DNA of 16,484 nt from an uncultured Brachyspira sp. (GCF_949287625.1 NZ_CASEGO010000061.1:1-16484), one strand, 5' to 3'; positions 8,302-16,408 are shown, numbered from the stretch's first letter. Made by a program: numbers and translations. The notes: a model not told the origin generated them from the letters alone.

Positions 8302-10919
8302 TGAATTTTATTAAGAAAAATTGTATTATTTTATTTTCATTTCTTGCACTTGCTGCAGCTTTGCTTATAGCGGCAGAAAGTGATTTTGAGAATTTACAGA
8401 CAGCAAGAAATATTGCTGTATATGAAGGTCTTGTAATAAAAAGAATAGATGTTACAGGAGAAGTGAGACTTACAAAAGATCAAATAATAAACAGCTTTCC
8501 AATAAAATCTGGAAGTAAATTTCAAAGAACAGAAATAAATGAAGCAATAAAAAAACTATTCGATACGCAGTTATTTGACAGAGTAGCTATTGATGCAAAC
8601 AGAGAAGATGACGGAGTTGTGTTAAATATTGTAGTAGCTGAAAGATATATTATAAAAAACATAGAATATATTGGAAATAAACGCCTAAGCAGAACAGCAC
8701 TTAATGATGCCATAAAACCTATAATGAGAGCAGGAGACCCTTATATACCGCAGAAACTTAATGAAGCAGTTAATGCCATTATCACTAATTATCAGGATAA
8801 AGGATATTTAAAGGCATATGTAGAGCCTAAAGTAATAGAAAATAATGAAAGCTCTGATGTTACTATAGAAATGAATATTGTAGAAGGAAATGAAGTAAAA
8901 GTATCAAGCATAAGATTCCATGGTAATACGCATTTCTCTGTAAATGAACTTAAAAGACAAATGTCAACAAAAGAAAATGGATTTATGACATTAGGAAAAT
9001 TTAATGAATTTAAATTCGAAGAAGACAAAACAAAAATTGTAAAGTATTATGCCGACAGAGGATACTACAGAGCCAAGGTAGATAATGTAAAGTTCACATA
9101 TCAATGGAGAGACCCGCAAATAAAAAATGAACAGGACTTGATAATAGATATATACATCACAGAAGGCGATAAATATTATTTCGGCGATATAGGATTTAAA
9201 GGTAATTTTATTATATCATCTGAAAATATACAAAAAGATATAAAATCAAAAAAAGGAGCTTTATATAATTACACCTATCATATGACTGATTATCAGGGAA
9301 TACAAAATAAATACTCTGAAAGAGGATACATATTCAGACAAGTTATACCTGTAATTACAGTCAATGAAGAAAACAAAATAGTAAATATAATGTACGATAT
9401 TGTAGAAAACGATAAAGCTCATATAGAAAATATTACTATAGCTGGAAATACAAAAACTAAAGATTTTGTTATACAAAGATATATAGATATAAAACCTGGT
9501 GAAGTATTTAACACAGCTAAAATACAAAGAATACAGGAAAGATTATATAACACACAATTCTTTGATAATATTAATTTAGGAGTAAAACCTGGTTCTGCTG
9601 AAGGATTAATGGAATTAACTTTAAATGTATCTGAAGGTAAAACTGCTATGGTATCAGGCGGCGGCGGTTTCTCTACTGGTTCTGGATTTAAGGTATTTGC
9701 TTCTATTAGAGAAAATAACTTCTTAGGAAGGGGATTACAAATAGGTTTAAGCGGAGAACTTGGAGAAACTCAAAAACGTATAGCTGTAAACTTTGCTGAG
9801 CCTTATTTGCTTAATCTGCCTATATATTTGGGAGTTGATTTATCATACTTCAATGAGGGTGTTAATACAGGATATGAAATAGGGGCTGATTCTTTTGGAA
9901 TACCTAAATACTCATATTATACAAGACATGGTTTTGAAGGTATAGTAAGGCTTGGTTATTATTTTGCTGACTATTACTCTACATTTATAACTTTTGATAC
10001 AATAGTACAGCAGTATCAGCAGTGGCATGACCAAGGAGCAAGCGATGCTGGTCCTAATTATGTATTAAGCGACATAAAAAAATATTTGGTTCATAGAATA
10101 AATAAAAAAGACGGTTCTTTCCAAAGATGGCAAAGTGATTGGTTTACTACATTTATTGTATCATATTCTCTTCTTCGCGACAGCAGAAATGATTATTTAA
10201 ACCCTACTAAAGGAAGTTTCTTAAGAGGTATAGCTGATTTCTATTTCGGACATACTCAGCTTACAAGACTTAATTTAACAGGATTCTTAGCTATTCCTGC
10301 AACAGAATGGCTTTCATTTGCATTTTATGGAGAATTAGGTCAGATTATAGCAACTCCGGGGCTTCCTATAAAAAATGACGCTGATGTTTTATATTATCTT
10401 AACCCCTTTGAAGATGTTAGAGGTTGGGATACTTCTAAATACACTATATTTAAGAAAAACAGAGGATTATCTACTTACGATATGAAAGCAGAAGATGGAT
10501 CAACAGACTCTTGGAGTTATGGAAGAGCTAAAGTGAGGTTCTTTGCCGAACTTCGTATACCTATTATACCTAAAACTCTCGGATTTGTTACTTTCTTTGA
10601 TGCAGGTCAGCTATGGATGCCCGGAAGTACTGGCTGGAATCAGGACGGAGATGCTCATACTTATCCTTCGCAGTTTATGGATATTAAAGATATATTTGAT
10701 CCTTCTCAGTATATATATTCTGTAGGAGTAGGTATAAGACTTACAATTCCGATATTTAATGTAAGATTCTATATCGCTAAAAGATTTGTATATAATAAAA
10801 ATGACGTAGGATTTGGAAAAGGACTTAAAGATTTTGAAGGAGATACTTTCACCCCTTTAGGAGCTTGGTTTGGAAGAGGCTGGGGTATTGCATTTACTAT
10901 GAATCACCCATTCTATTAA
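8301..10919 (+). CDS. bamA: Outer-membrane protein assembly factor BamA (Omp85), GTG start
   Basis: An 872-residue Omp85 protein that folds and inserts outer-membrane beta-barrel proteins. A Sec signal peptide (NFIKKN, then a hydrophobic core ending near LLIAAES) covers about residues 1-25. Five POTRA domains follow at roughly 45-115, 117-195, 200-290, 292-370 and 373-446. Their recurring signature is G-N-x-x-(F/L) near the start and D-x-G-Y, or F-D-x, later. From about 450 to the end is a 16-strand-type barrel, including NNFLGRG and the AEPYL segment. The loop 6 motif reads V706-R-G-W709 where most BamA have VRGF or VRGY. I chose GTG at 8301 because GGAG (8291-8294) lies six bases upstream and the result is a normal signal peptide. 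A GTG at 8289 in the same frame would add four residues but put the ribosome binding site inside the coding sequence. The start shares one base with the tamB stop (TAGTG), so the two are coupled. Confidence 0.93.
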   Translation: MNFIKKNCIILFSFLALAAALLIAAESDFENLQTARNIAVYEGLVIKRIDVTGEVRLTKDQIINSFPIKSGSKFQRTEINEAIKKLFDTQLFDRVAIDANREDDGVVLNIVVAERYIIKNIEYIGNKRLSRTALNDAIKPIMRAGDPYIPQKLNEAVNAIITNYQDKGYLKAYVEPKVIENNESSDVTIEMNIVEGNEVKVSSIRFHGNTHFSVNELKRQMSTKENGFMTLGKFNEFKFEEDKTKIVKYYADRGYYRAKVDNVKFTYQWRDPQIKNEQDLIIDIYITEGDKYYFGDIGFKGNFIISSENIQKDIKSKKGALYNYTYHMTDYQGIQNKYSERGYIFRQVIPVITVNEENKIVNIMYDIVENDKAHIENITIAGNTKTKDFVIQRYIDIKPGEVFNTAKIQRIQERLYNTQFFDNINLGVKPGSAEGLMELTLNVSEGKTAMVSGGGGFSTGSGFKVFASIRENNFLGRGLQIGLSGELGETQKRIAVNFAEPYLLNLPIYLGVDLSYFNEGVNTGYEIGADSFGIPKYSYYTRHGFEGIVRLGYYFADYYSTFITFDTIVQQYQQWHDQGASDAGPNYVLSDIKKYLVHRINKKDGSFQRWQSDWFTTFIVSYSLLRDSRNDYLNPTKGSFLRGIADFYFGHTQLTRLNLTGFLAIPATEWLSFAFYGELGQIIATPGLPIKNDADVLYYLNPFEDVRGWDTSKYTIFKKNRGLSTYDMKAEDGSTDSWSYGRAKVRFFAELRIPIIPKTLGFVTFFDAGQLWMPGSTGWNQDGDAHTYPSQFMDIKDIFDPSQYIYSVGVGIRLTIPIFNVRFYIAKRFVYNKNDVGFGKGLKDFEGDTFTPLGAWFGRGWGIAFTMNHPFY

Positions 10920-10990
10920 AAATATATTGTTTTTGATGATAATTATATAAATTTATATATAATAACTATATATAAAAAAAGGAGATAAAA

Positions 10991-11419
10991 ATGAAAAAAT
11001 ATTACATTATGAGTTTACTATTTATAGCAGTACTTACTGTATCTATTGTTAGCCCTAGAGTATTTACACAGTCATACAGACTTACAAAAGTTGGATATAT
11101 TGACCTTGAAAGAGTAATTAAAGAACTTACAAGCGATGAAGAGTTCGTTGAAAAATTAAAAATGAAATTAGAAGAATATAAAAATCAAGACGCTATGCAG
11201 ACTAATATGACTGATACTTCTATAGCACAAAACAACAGAGATTACTCTTTAAGAGGAGAAGTGAAAAGACAGGTTGCAAATGCTCTTATGTCAATAGTTA
11301 AAAAAGAAGGATATACTTTAATACTTGAAAGAACAGAACACTCAATACTCTATGCTGACAGAACTTTTGATATCACAGAACCAGTAATAGCAAATGTTAA
11401 AGCCTCTTTACAAAGATAA
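10991..11419 (+). CDS. skp: Skp/OmpH-family periplasmic chaperone, unusually short
   Basis: A 142-residue OmpH/Skp protein, the periplasmic holdase that carries unfolded outer-membrane proteins to BamA. A signal peptide covers about residues 1-25. The family N-terminal strand is VGYIDLERVIKEL (about 34-46). The C-terminal body is GYTLILERTEHSILYADRTFDIT, given here as two parts: GYTLILERTEHSILYAD and RTFDIT (about 107-129). It is matched to the Skp pattern of hydrophobic strand, then YAD, then D-I-T. Between them the helical arm region is only about 55 residues and is broken by a polar stretch rich in N, Q, T and D (about 67-83). Escherichia coli Skp has long coiled-coil tentacles, so these arms must be much shorter. 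The ATG has GGAG about seven bases upstream. The 71-base gap after bamA has no obvious terminator, so it is probably in the tamB-bamA operon. A strong terminator follows it. Confidence 0.85.
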   Translation: MKKYYIMSLLFIAVLTVSIVSPRVFTQSYRLTKVGYIDLERVIKELTSDEEFVEKLKMKLEEYKNQDAMQTNMTDTSIAQNNRDYSLRGEVKRQVANALMSIVKKEGYTLILERTEHSILYADRTFDITEPVIANVKASLQR

Positions 11420-11440
11420 AAAATATAAAAATAGTATTTT

Positions 11441-11469
11441 TTGATTTAAGAACTAAAATGTATTATAAA
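11441..11469 (+). promoter_or_regulatory. Candidate lpxD promoter inside the terminator hairpin
   Basis: TTGATT (11441-11446) is followed after exactly 17 bases by TATAAA (11464-11469). The predicted start near 11476 falls in the 3' half of the hairpin, so a transcript from here would lack the 5' arm and could not form the terminator. The match is moderate and such boxes occur by chance in A/T-rich DNA. Confidence 0.35.
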
Positions 11470-11491
11470 ATTATAATGCATTTTAGTTTTT
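11451..11491 (+). terminator. Strong intrinsic terminator between skp and lpxD
   Basis: AACTAAAATG (11451-11460) pairs with CATTTTAGTT (11479-11488). Inside it, TATTATA (11461-11467) pairs with TATAATG (11472-11478) with one T-G wobble, giving a 17-base-pair stem and a four-base loop. The T run at 11487-11491 follows directly, and a second at 11496-11500. The T tract is on the forward side only, so it acts on transcripts leaving skp. The stem is A/T-rich but long and unbroken. Confidence 0.7.
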
Positions 11492-11528
11492 CATATTTTT
11501 AATAAAATAAAAGGAGATAATAATATTT

Positions 11529-12569
11529 ATGAAAATAAAAGATATTTGCAAGTTTATTAATGCTCAAAAAATAATAGGAGATGAAAATAAAGAAATATCT
11601 TCACTTTCTCCTATAAATCAAATAATAGAAGGATCTATAGTTTGTATAGATAATAATAAATATCTTGAAGCTGCTTTAGAGAGCGGTGCTAATGCTTTAA
11701 TCTTGAAAGAAGAAACATTTAATAATATAAAAGATTTAAAAGGCAAAACTGCTGTAATATATAATAATCCTAAAGAAGCATTTATCAAATTACTTTATTT
11801 TCTATTTGAAGATAAAAAATACCCTCTAGGAACCATTGAAAAAACTGCTGTTATAAAAGAAAATGCCAACATAGATGCTAATTCCTATATCGGCGATAAT
11901 GTGTATATAGGAAAAAATACTTCTGTAGGTAAAGGTTCTGTTATAGAGGCTAATGTATTTTTGGGCGATGATGTAGTTATAGGCGAAAACTGCATAATAT
12001 ACGCTAATGCTGTTATACATGACAGATGCATAGTAAAAAATAAAGTTATAATAGGATCTTCTACTGTCATAGGAAATGACGGATTTGGATTCTTTGAGGT
12101 TAATGGCAGACAAATGAAAATACCTCAGAGAGGAAATGTTGTTATAGAAGATGATGCTGAGCTTGGTGCTAATGTATGTATTGACAGAGCTACATTGGGT
12201 TCTACAATTATAAGAGAGGGCGTAAAAATAGATAATTTAGTTCAGATAGCTCATAACTGCGATATAGGAGAGCATTCTATAATTGTTTCTCAGGTTGGAA
12301 TTGCAGGAAGTTCAAAAATAGGTCATCATTGTGTATTAGGCGGACAGGCTGCTTTAGCTGACCATGTTACACTTGGAGACAGAGTAATATTTGGAGGAAG
12401 AACCGCTGTAATGTCTAATGTAAAAGTAGAATCCAATTCCATTATGCTTGGTGCTCCTGCTCAAAATATAGAAAGAGAAAAATTAAAAATGATAGCCGAG
12501 CAGAAACTTCCAGAACTTATAAAAATCGTTGAAGAACGTTTTGGTATAAAAATAAAAAGAGTAAAATAA
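11529..12569 (+). CDS. lpxD: UDP-3-O-(3-hydroxyacyl)glucosamine N-acyltransferase LpxD
   Basis: LpxD adds the second hydroxyacyl chain, from acyl-carrier protein, to UDP-3-O-acyl-glucosamine, the third step of lipid A synthesis in the cytoplasm. The 346-residue length is normal. Residues 1-95 form the LpxD N-terminal uridine-binding domain. Residues 105-310 are a left-handed beta-helix of hexapeptide repeats. The family core GNDGFGF is at 182-188, the catalytic histidine is H242 in NLVQIAHNCDIGE, and HHCVLGGQ follows at 266-273. The C-terminus is a helical tail. Its presence implies the cell makes lipid A-type lipid. GGAG at 11513-11516 is 12 bases from the ATG, longer than its neighbours. 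In many bacteria bamA-skp-lpxD-fabZ-lpxA form a cluster; fabZ and lpxA are not here. Confidence 0.93.
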   Translation: MKIKDICKFINAQKIIGDENKEISSLSPINQIIEGSIVCIDNNKYLEAALESGANALILKEETFNNIKDLKGKTAVIYNNPKEAFIKLLYFLFEDKKYPLGTIEKTAVIKENANIDANSYIGDNVYIGKNTSVGKGSVIEANVFLGDDVVIGENCIIYANAVIHDRCIVKNKVIIGSSTVIGNDGFGFFEVNGRQMKIPQRGNVVIEDDAELGANVCIDRATLGSTIIREGVKIDNLVQIAHNCDIGEHSIIVSQVGIAGSSKIGHHCVLGGQAALADHVTLGDRVIFGGRTAVMSNVKVESNSIMLGAPAQNIEREKLKMIAEQKLPELIKIVEERFGIKIKRVK

Positions 12570-12617
12570 TTTTACGATAAAATAAAAAATATACTTATAC
12601 ACATAATATATAATAAA

Positions 12618-12655
12618 AATAATCATTTTTTAAAAAAATTATTGTTGTTTTTTTT
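12618..12655 (+). terminator. Weak terminator after lpxD
   Basis: AATAAT (12618-12623) pairs with ATTATT (12638-12643), with two mismatches and then four further A-T pairs inside. A run of eight T at 12648-12655 follows shortly. The stem is short and all A/T, so the call is tentative. Confidence 0.4.
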
Positions 12656-12670
12656 GATTAAGTATATTAT
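12642..12670 (+). promoter_or_regulatory. Candidate promoter for the chemoreceptor gene
   Basis: TTGTTG (12642-12647) and TATTAT (12665-12670) are exactly 17 bases apart, with a predicted start near 12677. The AGGG ribosome binding site at 12694-12697 lies five bases before the ATG. As at lpxD, the -35 overlaps the preceding hairpin. I saw no clear sigma28 (flagellar) promoter. Confidence 0.4.
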
Positions 12671-12702
12671 CATACTAAAAAATAAAATTATTTAGGGTAT
12701 TT

Positions 12703-14676
12703 ATGGAAAATAAAAAATCATTAGGTCTTCAATTTAAGATATTTATATTATTAAGTATATCAATATTGATAATGTTTATAACTATAATATCATATATGGT
12801 AAGTCATAATATATCCAATTCAAAAGAGAAAGGATTTTTTTCAACTGAATATATGGTTACTACTTATGCTAAAGATATAGAAAAAGAAATGACATCGTAT
12901 ATATCTATGCTAAAAACTACATCTCTTTCTCTAAAAAATGATATTTTAAACAAAACTATTACAAGACAGTCTCATGCTGAAGTTTTAGGAGAAGTTCTTA
13001 AAAACAATAAAAATTTATTTTCAATATATGAAATGTGGGAGAAAAATGCATTTGACGGAAGAGATAATGATTTTATAGATACCGATTACGGTTCTGAAAA
13101 TGACGGAAGATACGGGCCTGCATTTTTTTATGATGATAATACTGTTACTTATGACAAAGTTTATCAAGAAGAGTTTGATGCAAATCCAGACTACTACACT
13201 ATACCAAAAGATACGAAACAGCTTTATATAAGCGATGTAGAAAAAGATGATACTTATACAGGAGCTGATACTGTACTTACTGTAAGTGTTGTTGAACCTA
13301 TATTAGATAATTCTGGAAAGTTTTTAGGTATGGTGGGGGTAGATTTTTCTGCTGATAATTTGGTAAAAATAGTTTCTGATATATCTACTAATGAAGGTAT
13401 GCAGGGTTATTTAATAAATCAGTCTGGTATAATTCTTGCTTCCACAAATACGATGAATATAGGAAGAGAGATTTCAAGTATATACACTGATAATGCTAAT
13501 CAAATAATGAATGCTGTAGAAAATAGTGTTAAATATTCTTTTATTAATAAAATAGATAAACATAAAATGTTTAATATTATAGTGCCTTTAACTTCATTAA
13601 AGGATAATTATAATTCATTAGTGCTTCTTGTAAGCGTGCCTGAAATGGTTATAGTAAAAGAAAATATAATAAATGCCGTTATAACATCTATACTGGCTAT
13701 TGTTATACTCATAATATTTTTAATTATAATAAATATTTTAATAAAGAAAAGTTTAATAGATCCTATATTAAAAATTCTTCATGTATCAGAAAAATTGAGC
13801 AGCGGAGATTTAACTTCATATAAAAATGAAGCATTAAGCAAGAGAAAAGATGAAATAGGATTGATATTTAACTCTATTCAAAATACACAGAATATATTAT
13901 CAAATATAATAAAACAAATATTAGATTCTACCAATGCTATGGAAAATGCAAGCAAAAATGTTAGTGCTGGAAGTATTGATCTTTCAAACAGAACAGAAAA
14001 ACAAAGAGATGATCTTAAACTTATAAATGAAACTATGACAAACACATTAAAAGTAATAGATAAAACAACTAATGACATAGCAGTAACTAATGATAAAATA
14101 CAAGTTCTTACTGATTCAAGTGAGCATTGCTACAACTTATCAAAAGAATCTATGGCTCTTATGGAAGATATTACTAAAGCAACTGCTGAAATATCAAATA
14201 TAACAAAAATGATAGATGATATAGCTATGCAGACGAATATACTTGCACTTAATGCTTCGGTTGAGGCTGCACGTGCAGGAGAGCAGGGAAAAGGATTTGC
14301 TGTTGTAGCTGCTGAAGTTAGAAACCTAGCCCAGACATCTCAGGAATCTGTAAAAAATATTACTAATATAGTTAATAACAGTATAGAAAAAATCAATGAA
14401 GGAAATACTAAAATAAAAGAAACTATGGACGCTTTGGAAGATATAACAAATAAGGCTAAAGAAAGCAGCGATATAGTAAGTCAGATGGTTGAATCTTCCA
14501 CTCAGCAGGACGCTTCGGCAAGAGAAGTACAAAGTGCTGTTAATAGTGTTGATATTAGTGCTGAACAAAATACAGCTTTGGTAAAAACAAATGCTGATAT
14601 AGTTATAGATATGGAAAAAGAAACGGAAAAACTTGCTGATTTGATGAAATTCTTTAGTATGAATAATGATAAATAA
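12703..14676 (+). CDS. Methyl-accepting chemotaxis protein with dCache-type sensor
   Basis: A 657-residue transmembrane chemoreceptor. The first membrane helix is at about residues 12-34, and the second at about 324-349. The 290-residue periplasmic part between them has the layout of a double Cache sensor, with AFDGRDNDF and an aromatic-rich region at about 125-165. I do not see the R-x-W-Y amino-acid-binding motif of PctA-type sensors, so the ligand is unknown. A HAMP domain (about 346-405) links to the signalling domain (about 420-657). The conserved hairpin tip is DDIAMQTNILALNASVEAAR with the following AGEQGKGFAVVAAEVRNLAQ (about 505-545); this part binds CheW and CheA to control the flagellar motor. 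There is no C-terminal CheR-binding pentapeptide. AGGG is five bases upstream of the ATG. It appears to be a single-gene unit ending at a strong terminator. Confidence 0.93.
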   Translation: MENKKSLGLQFKIFILLSISILIMFITIISYMVSHNISNSKEKGFFSTEYMVTTYAKDIEKEMTSYISMLKTTSLSLKNDILNKTITRQSHAEVLGEVLKNNKNLFSIYEMWEKNAFDGRDNDFIDTDYGSENDGRYGPAFFYDDNTVTYDKVYQEEFDANPDYYTIPKDTKQLYISDVEKDDTYTGADTVLTVSVVEPILDNSGKFLGMVGVDFSADNLVKIVSDISTNEGMQGYLINQSGIILASTNTMNIGREISSIYTDNANQIMNAVENSVKYSFINKIDKHKMFNIIVPLTSLKDNYNSLVLLVSVPEMVIVKENIINAVITSILAIVILIIFLIIINILIKKSLIDPILKILHVSEKLSSGDLTSYKNEALSKRKDEIGLIFNSIQNTQNILSNIIKQILDSTNAMENASKNVSAGSIDLSNRTEKQRDDLKLINETMTNTLKVIDKTTNDIAVTNDKIQVLTDSSEHCYNLSKESMALMEDITKATAEISNITKMIDDIAMQTNILALNASVEAARAGEQGKGFAVVAAEVRNLAQTSQESVKNITNIVNNSIEKINEGNTKIKETMDALEDITNKAKESSDIVSQMVESSTQQDASAREVQSAVNSVDISAEQNTALVKTNADIVIDMEKETEKLADLMKFFSMNNDK

Positions 14677-14695
14677 AACTTTTTAAAAAAATAAC

Positions 14696-14730
14696 GGGGC
14701 TTTTGTATTTTATAAAAGCCCCATTTTTTT
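14696..14730. terminator. Strong bidirectional terminator
   Basis: GGGGCTTTT (14696-14704) pairs perfectly with AAAAGCCCC (14714-14722) around a nine-base loop. Seven T (14724-14730) follow on the forward strand, and on the reverse strand the hairpin is followed by TTA and seven T. It lies 19 bases after the chemoreceptor stop and about 24 before the convergent ankyrin gene's stop, so it ends both transcripts. It is the only G+C-rich hairpin terminator in the window. Confidence 0.93.
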
Positions 14731-14753
14731 ATTAATTATTAATTTTATATGCC

Positions 14754-15443
14754 TTATCTGCATGAAGCCTTTCCAGTACGCACATTAATTCCGCCTGCTG
14801 CCTCTATCATCTTAATTATATTCTGATTTCCTGATTCGCATGCATAAGTATAAGCTGATTTATTTAATTGTTTACTTACTATATTTACATCAACTTTTTT
14901 ATCAAGCAAAAATTTAACCGCATCTTCCCTGCTGTTTCCTGCAGCAACCATAAGCATTGTTTCTCCGTCTCTTTTATCCTGCTCATTAAGATTTAATTTT
15001 CCGTTGTATAAAGGATATAAATACTCTATTACTTTAATATTTCCTCCAAGTATAGCAGATTTAAAAGCACTTGTAACATCAGCAGTATCTCCAGCATATA
15101 AATTAACACCTTTAGATACTAAATACTCCACAACATCTAAATATCCTATGAAAGCAGCCCAGCCTAAAGCAGTTTGTTTTAAACTATAAGTATCCTGAAC
15201 TTCTATATTCTGACCTGCTTCTACCATTCTTTTTATCTCATCAAGATTTCCCTCTTTTACAGCATCAAACCACTTAGCATTAGGACCTTGAGATGGTTTT
15301 GTATAAAATATTCTATGAGAAAGCCTTCTTGGATTTGCAAGATTTGTAAGCTCTTCTGGAGTGAGCCTTGTAAATCTTGAAGTTTGCGAATAAAGAGGAA
15401 TTGATAATACCAAAATAAATAATAAAGGGATTATTTTTTTCAT
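14754..15443 (-). CDS. Secreted ankyrin-repeat protein
   Basis: A 229-residue protein with a Sec signal peptide (MKKIIPLLFILVLSIPLYSQ, residues 1-20), so it is exported to the periplasm or beyond. From about residue 58 it carries four or five ankyrin repeats: WFDAVKEGNLDEIKRMVEAG, QTALGWAAFIGYLDVVEYLV, a more diverged SAFKSAILGGNIKVIEYL, ETMLMVAAGNSREDAVKFLL and SAYTYACESGNQNIIKMI. The repeated elements are the alanine/glycine turn and the V-x-x-L end of helix 2. Ankyrin stacks bind other proteins; no partner is evident and there is no catalytic domain. The ATG at 15443 has GGAG seven bases upstream on the reverse strand. It is divergent from the oppA-like gene and convergent with the chemoreceptor. 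Brachyspira-type genomes are rich in such proteins, by my recollection. Confidence 0.88.
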   Translation of the reverse strand: MKKIIPLLFILVLSIPLYSQTSRFTRLTPEELTNLANPRRLSHRIFYTKPSQGPNAKWFDAVKEGNLDEIKRMVEAGQNIEVQDTYSLKQTALGWAAFIGYLDVVEYLVSKGVNLYAGDTADVTSAFKSAILGGNIKVIEYLYPLYNGKLNLNEQDKRDGETMLMVAAGNSREDAVKFLLDKKVDVNIVSKQLNKSAYTYACESGNQNIIKMIEAAGGINVRTGKASCR

Positions 15444-15504
15444 ATGATTTTCTCCTTAATTTATTTTTTATTTTAAAACTTAAAACTAATAATTTAGGTA
15501 AAAA

Positions 15505-15534
15505 ATCATATTAATAATAATAAATAATTGTAAA
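15505..15534 (-). promoter_or_regulatory. Candidate promoter for the ankyrin-repeat gene
   Basis: On the reverse strand TTTACA (15534-15529) is followed after 18 bases by TATGAT (15510-15505). Transcription would start near 15498, leaving a leader of about 55 bases. The fit is moderate. Confidence 0.4.
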
Positions 15535-15540
15535 AAATAA

Positions 15541-15569
15541 TTGCATTATATTAATTATTATAGTATTAT
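15541..15569 (+). promoter_or_regulatory. Candidate promoter for the oppA-like gene
   Basis: TTGCAT (15541-15546) and TATTAT (15564-15569) are exactly 17 bases apart. The start would be near 15577, and AAGGAT (15591-15596) sits six bases before the ATG at 15603. It is back-to-back with the ankyrin gene promoter. Confidence 0.5.
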
Positions 15570-15602
15570 GATAACTAATAAATTCTTATTAAGGATATTA
15601 CT

Positions 15603-16406
15603 ATGATTAGAAATATTTTATTGGTTTTATTAAGTATAGCAGCAATATTTAGCGTCTCATGCGGAGGTAATTCAGCTGAAGAAAGAAACAGTAAAGAACT
15701 ATTTATAAATGCAGGAGAAGAACCTAAAACAATAGACCCTACCCTATCAGGAAATGACTTCGTATATCCAAGACATGTATTTGAAACATTAATAACAAAA
15801 GACAAAGAAGGCAATCTTCAGGCAGGTGCATGCGAAAGATGGGATATATCAAAAGACGGACTTACATATACATTTTATTTGAGAACCAATGCAAAATGGT
15901 CAGACGGCAAAAAGAATGTAGTTGCTGATGATTTTGTATATGCATTACAAAGAGCTGCCAATCCTTTAAGCGGTGCTGAATATACTTCTTTTATAGAATA
16001 TATAAAAAATGCAGTTAAAGTACTTTCAAGCGAACTTCCTGCAGAAGAACTAGGAGTTAAAGCTATTGATGATTATACTCTAGAAATAACATTAGAAAAC
16101 CCTACTGTATATTTTCTTGATATTTTAACTTATCCTATATTTGCTCCTGTAAGAAAAGACATTATAGAAGAGTATGGAGATCAATGGTCATTAAGCCCTG
16201 AAAGCTATATAGGAAATGGTGCTTTTATTATGACAGAAAGAAACCCTGATGAAAAAATTGTTATGATAAAAAATACCAACTATTGGAATCAAAATAATAT
16301 AGTACCAGAAAAAATTACTTTTGTAATGATGAAAGATGCTACTTTGGCACTTGCTGGAATAAAAGAAGGATCTTTAGATTTTTCTGTATATACTGAAAAT
16401 TTTTAA
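15603..16406 (+). pseudogene. Oligopeptide ABC transporter substrate-binding lipoprotein (OppA family), C-terminally truncated
   Basis: A 267-residue reading frame with the N-terminal half of a family 5 solute-binding protein. A lipoprotein signal ends at FSVSC, with C20 as the likely lipidated residue. Clear OppA motifs follow: EPKTIDPTLSGND at about 40-52, FETLITKD at about 60-67, then LTYTFYLR, WSDG with DDFVYALQR, and GNGAFIMTE with NTNYW at about 205-232. Full-length members are about 500-550 residues, so roughly half is missing, including most of the second lobe needed to close over a peptide. The frame ends in SVYTENF and TAA, and the next bases are a strong promoter and a new gene start, which suggests an insertion cut the gene. 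Alternatively a nonsense or frameshift is possible, but no continuing OppA sequence is visible after the stop. No opp permease genes are in view. It is likely non-functional. Confidence 0.8.
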
Positions 16407-16408
16407 GT

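Noticed and set aside
9261..9527. Reverse-strand open frame inside bamA
   Set aside because: Cysteine/tyrosine/phenylalanine-rich shadow of a strongly conserved POTRA region.
10944..10959. 16-base perfect palindrome TATATAAATTTATATA between bamA and skp
   Set aside because: All A/T with no loop or T tract; expected by chance in this composition, so not called as an operator or terminator.
11826..12113. Reverse-strand open frames inside lpxD
   Set aside because: Shadows of the hexapeptide-repeat coding region; their periodic serine/isoleucine content mirrors those repeats.
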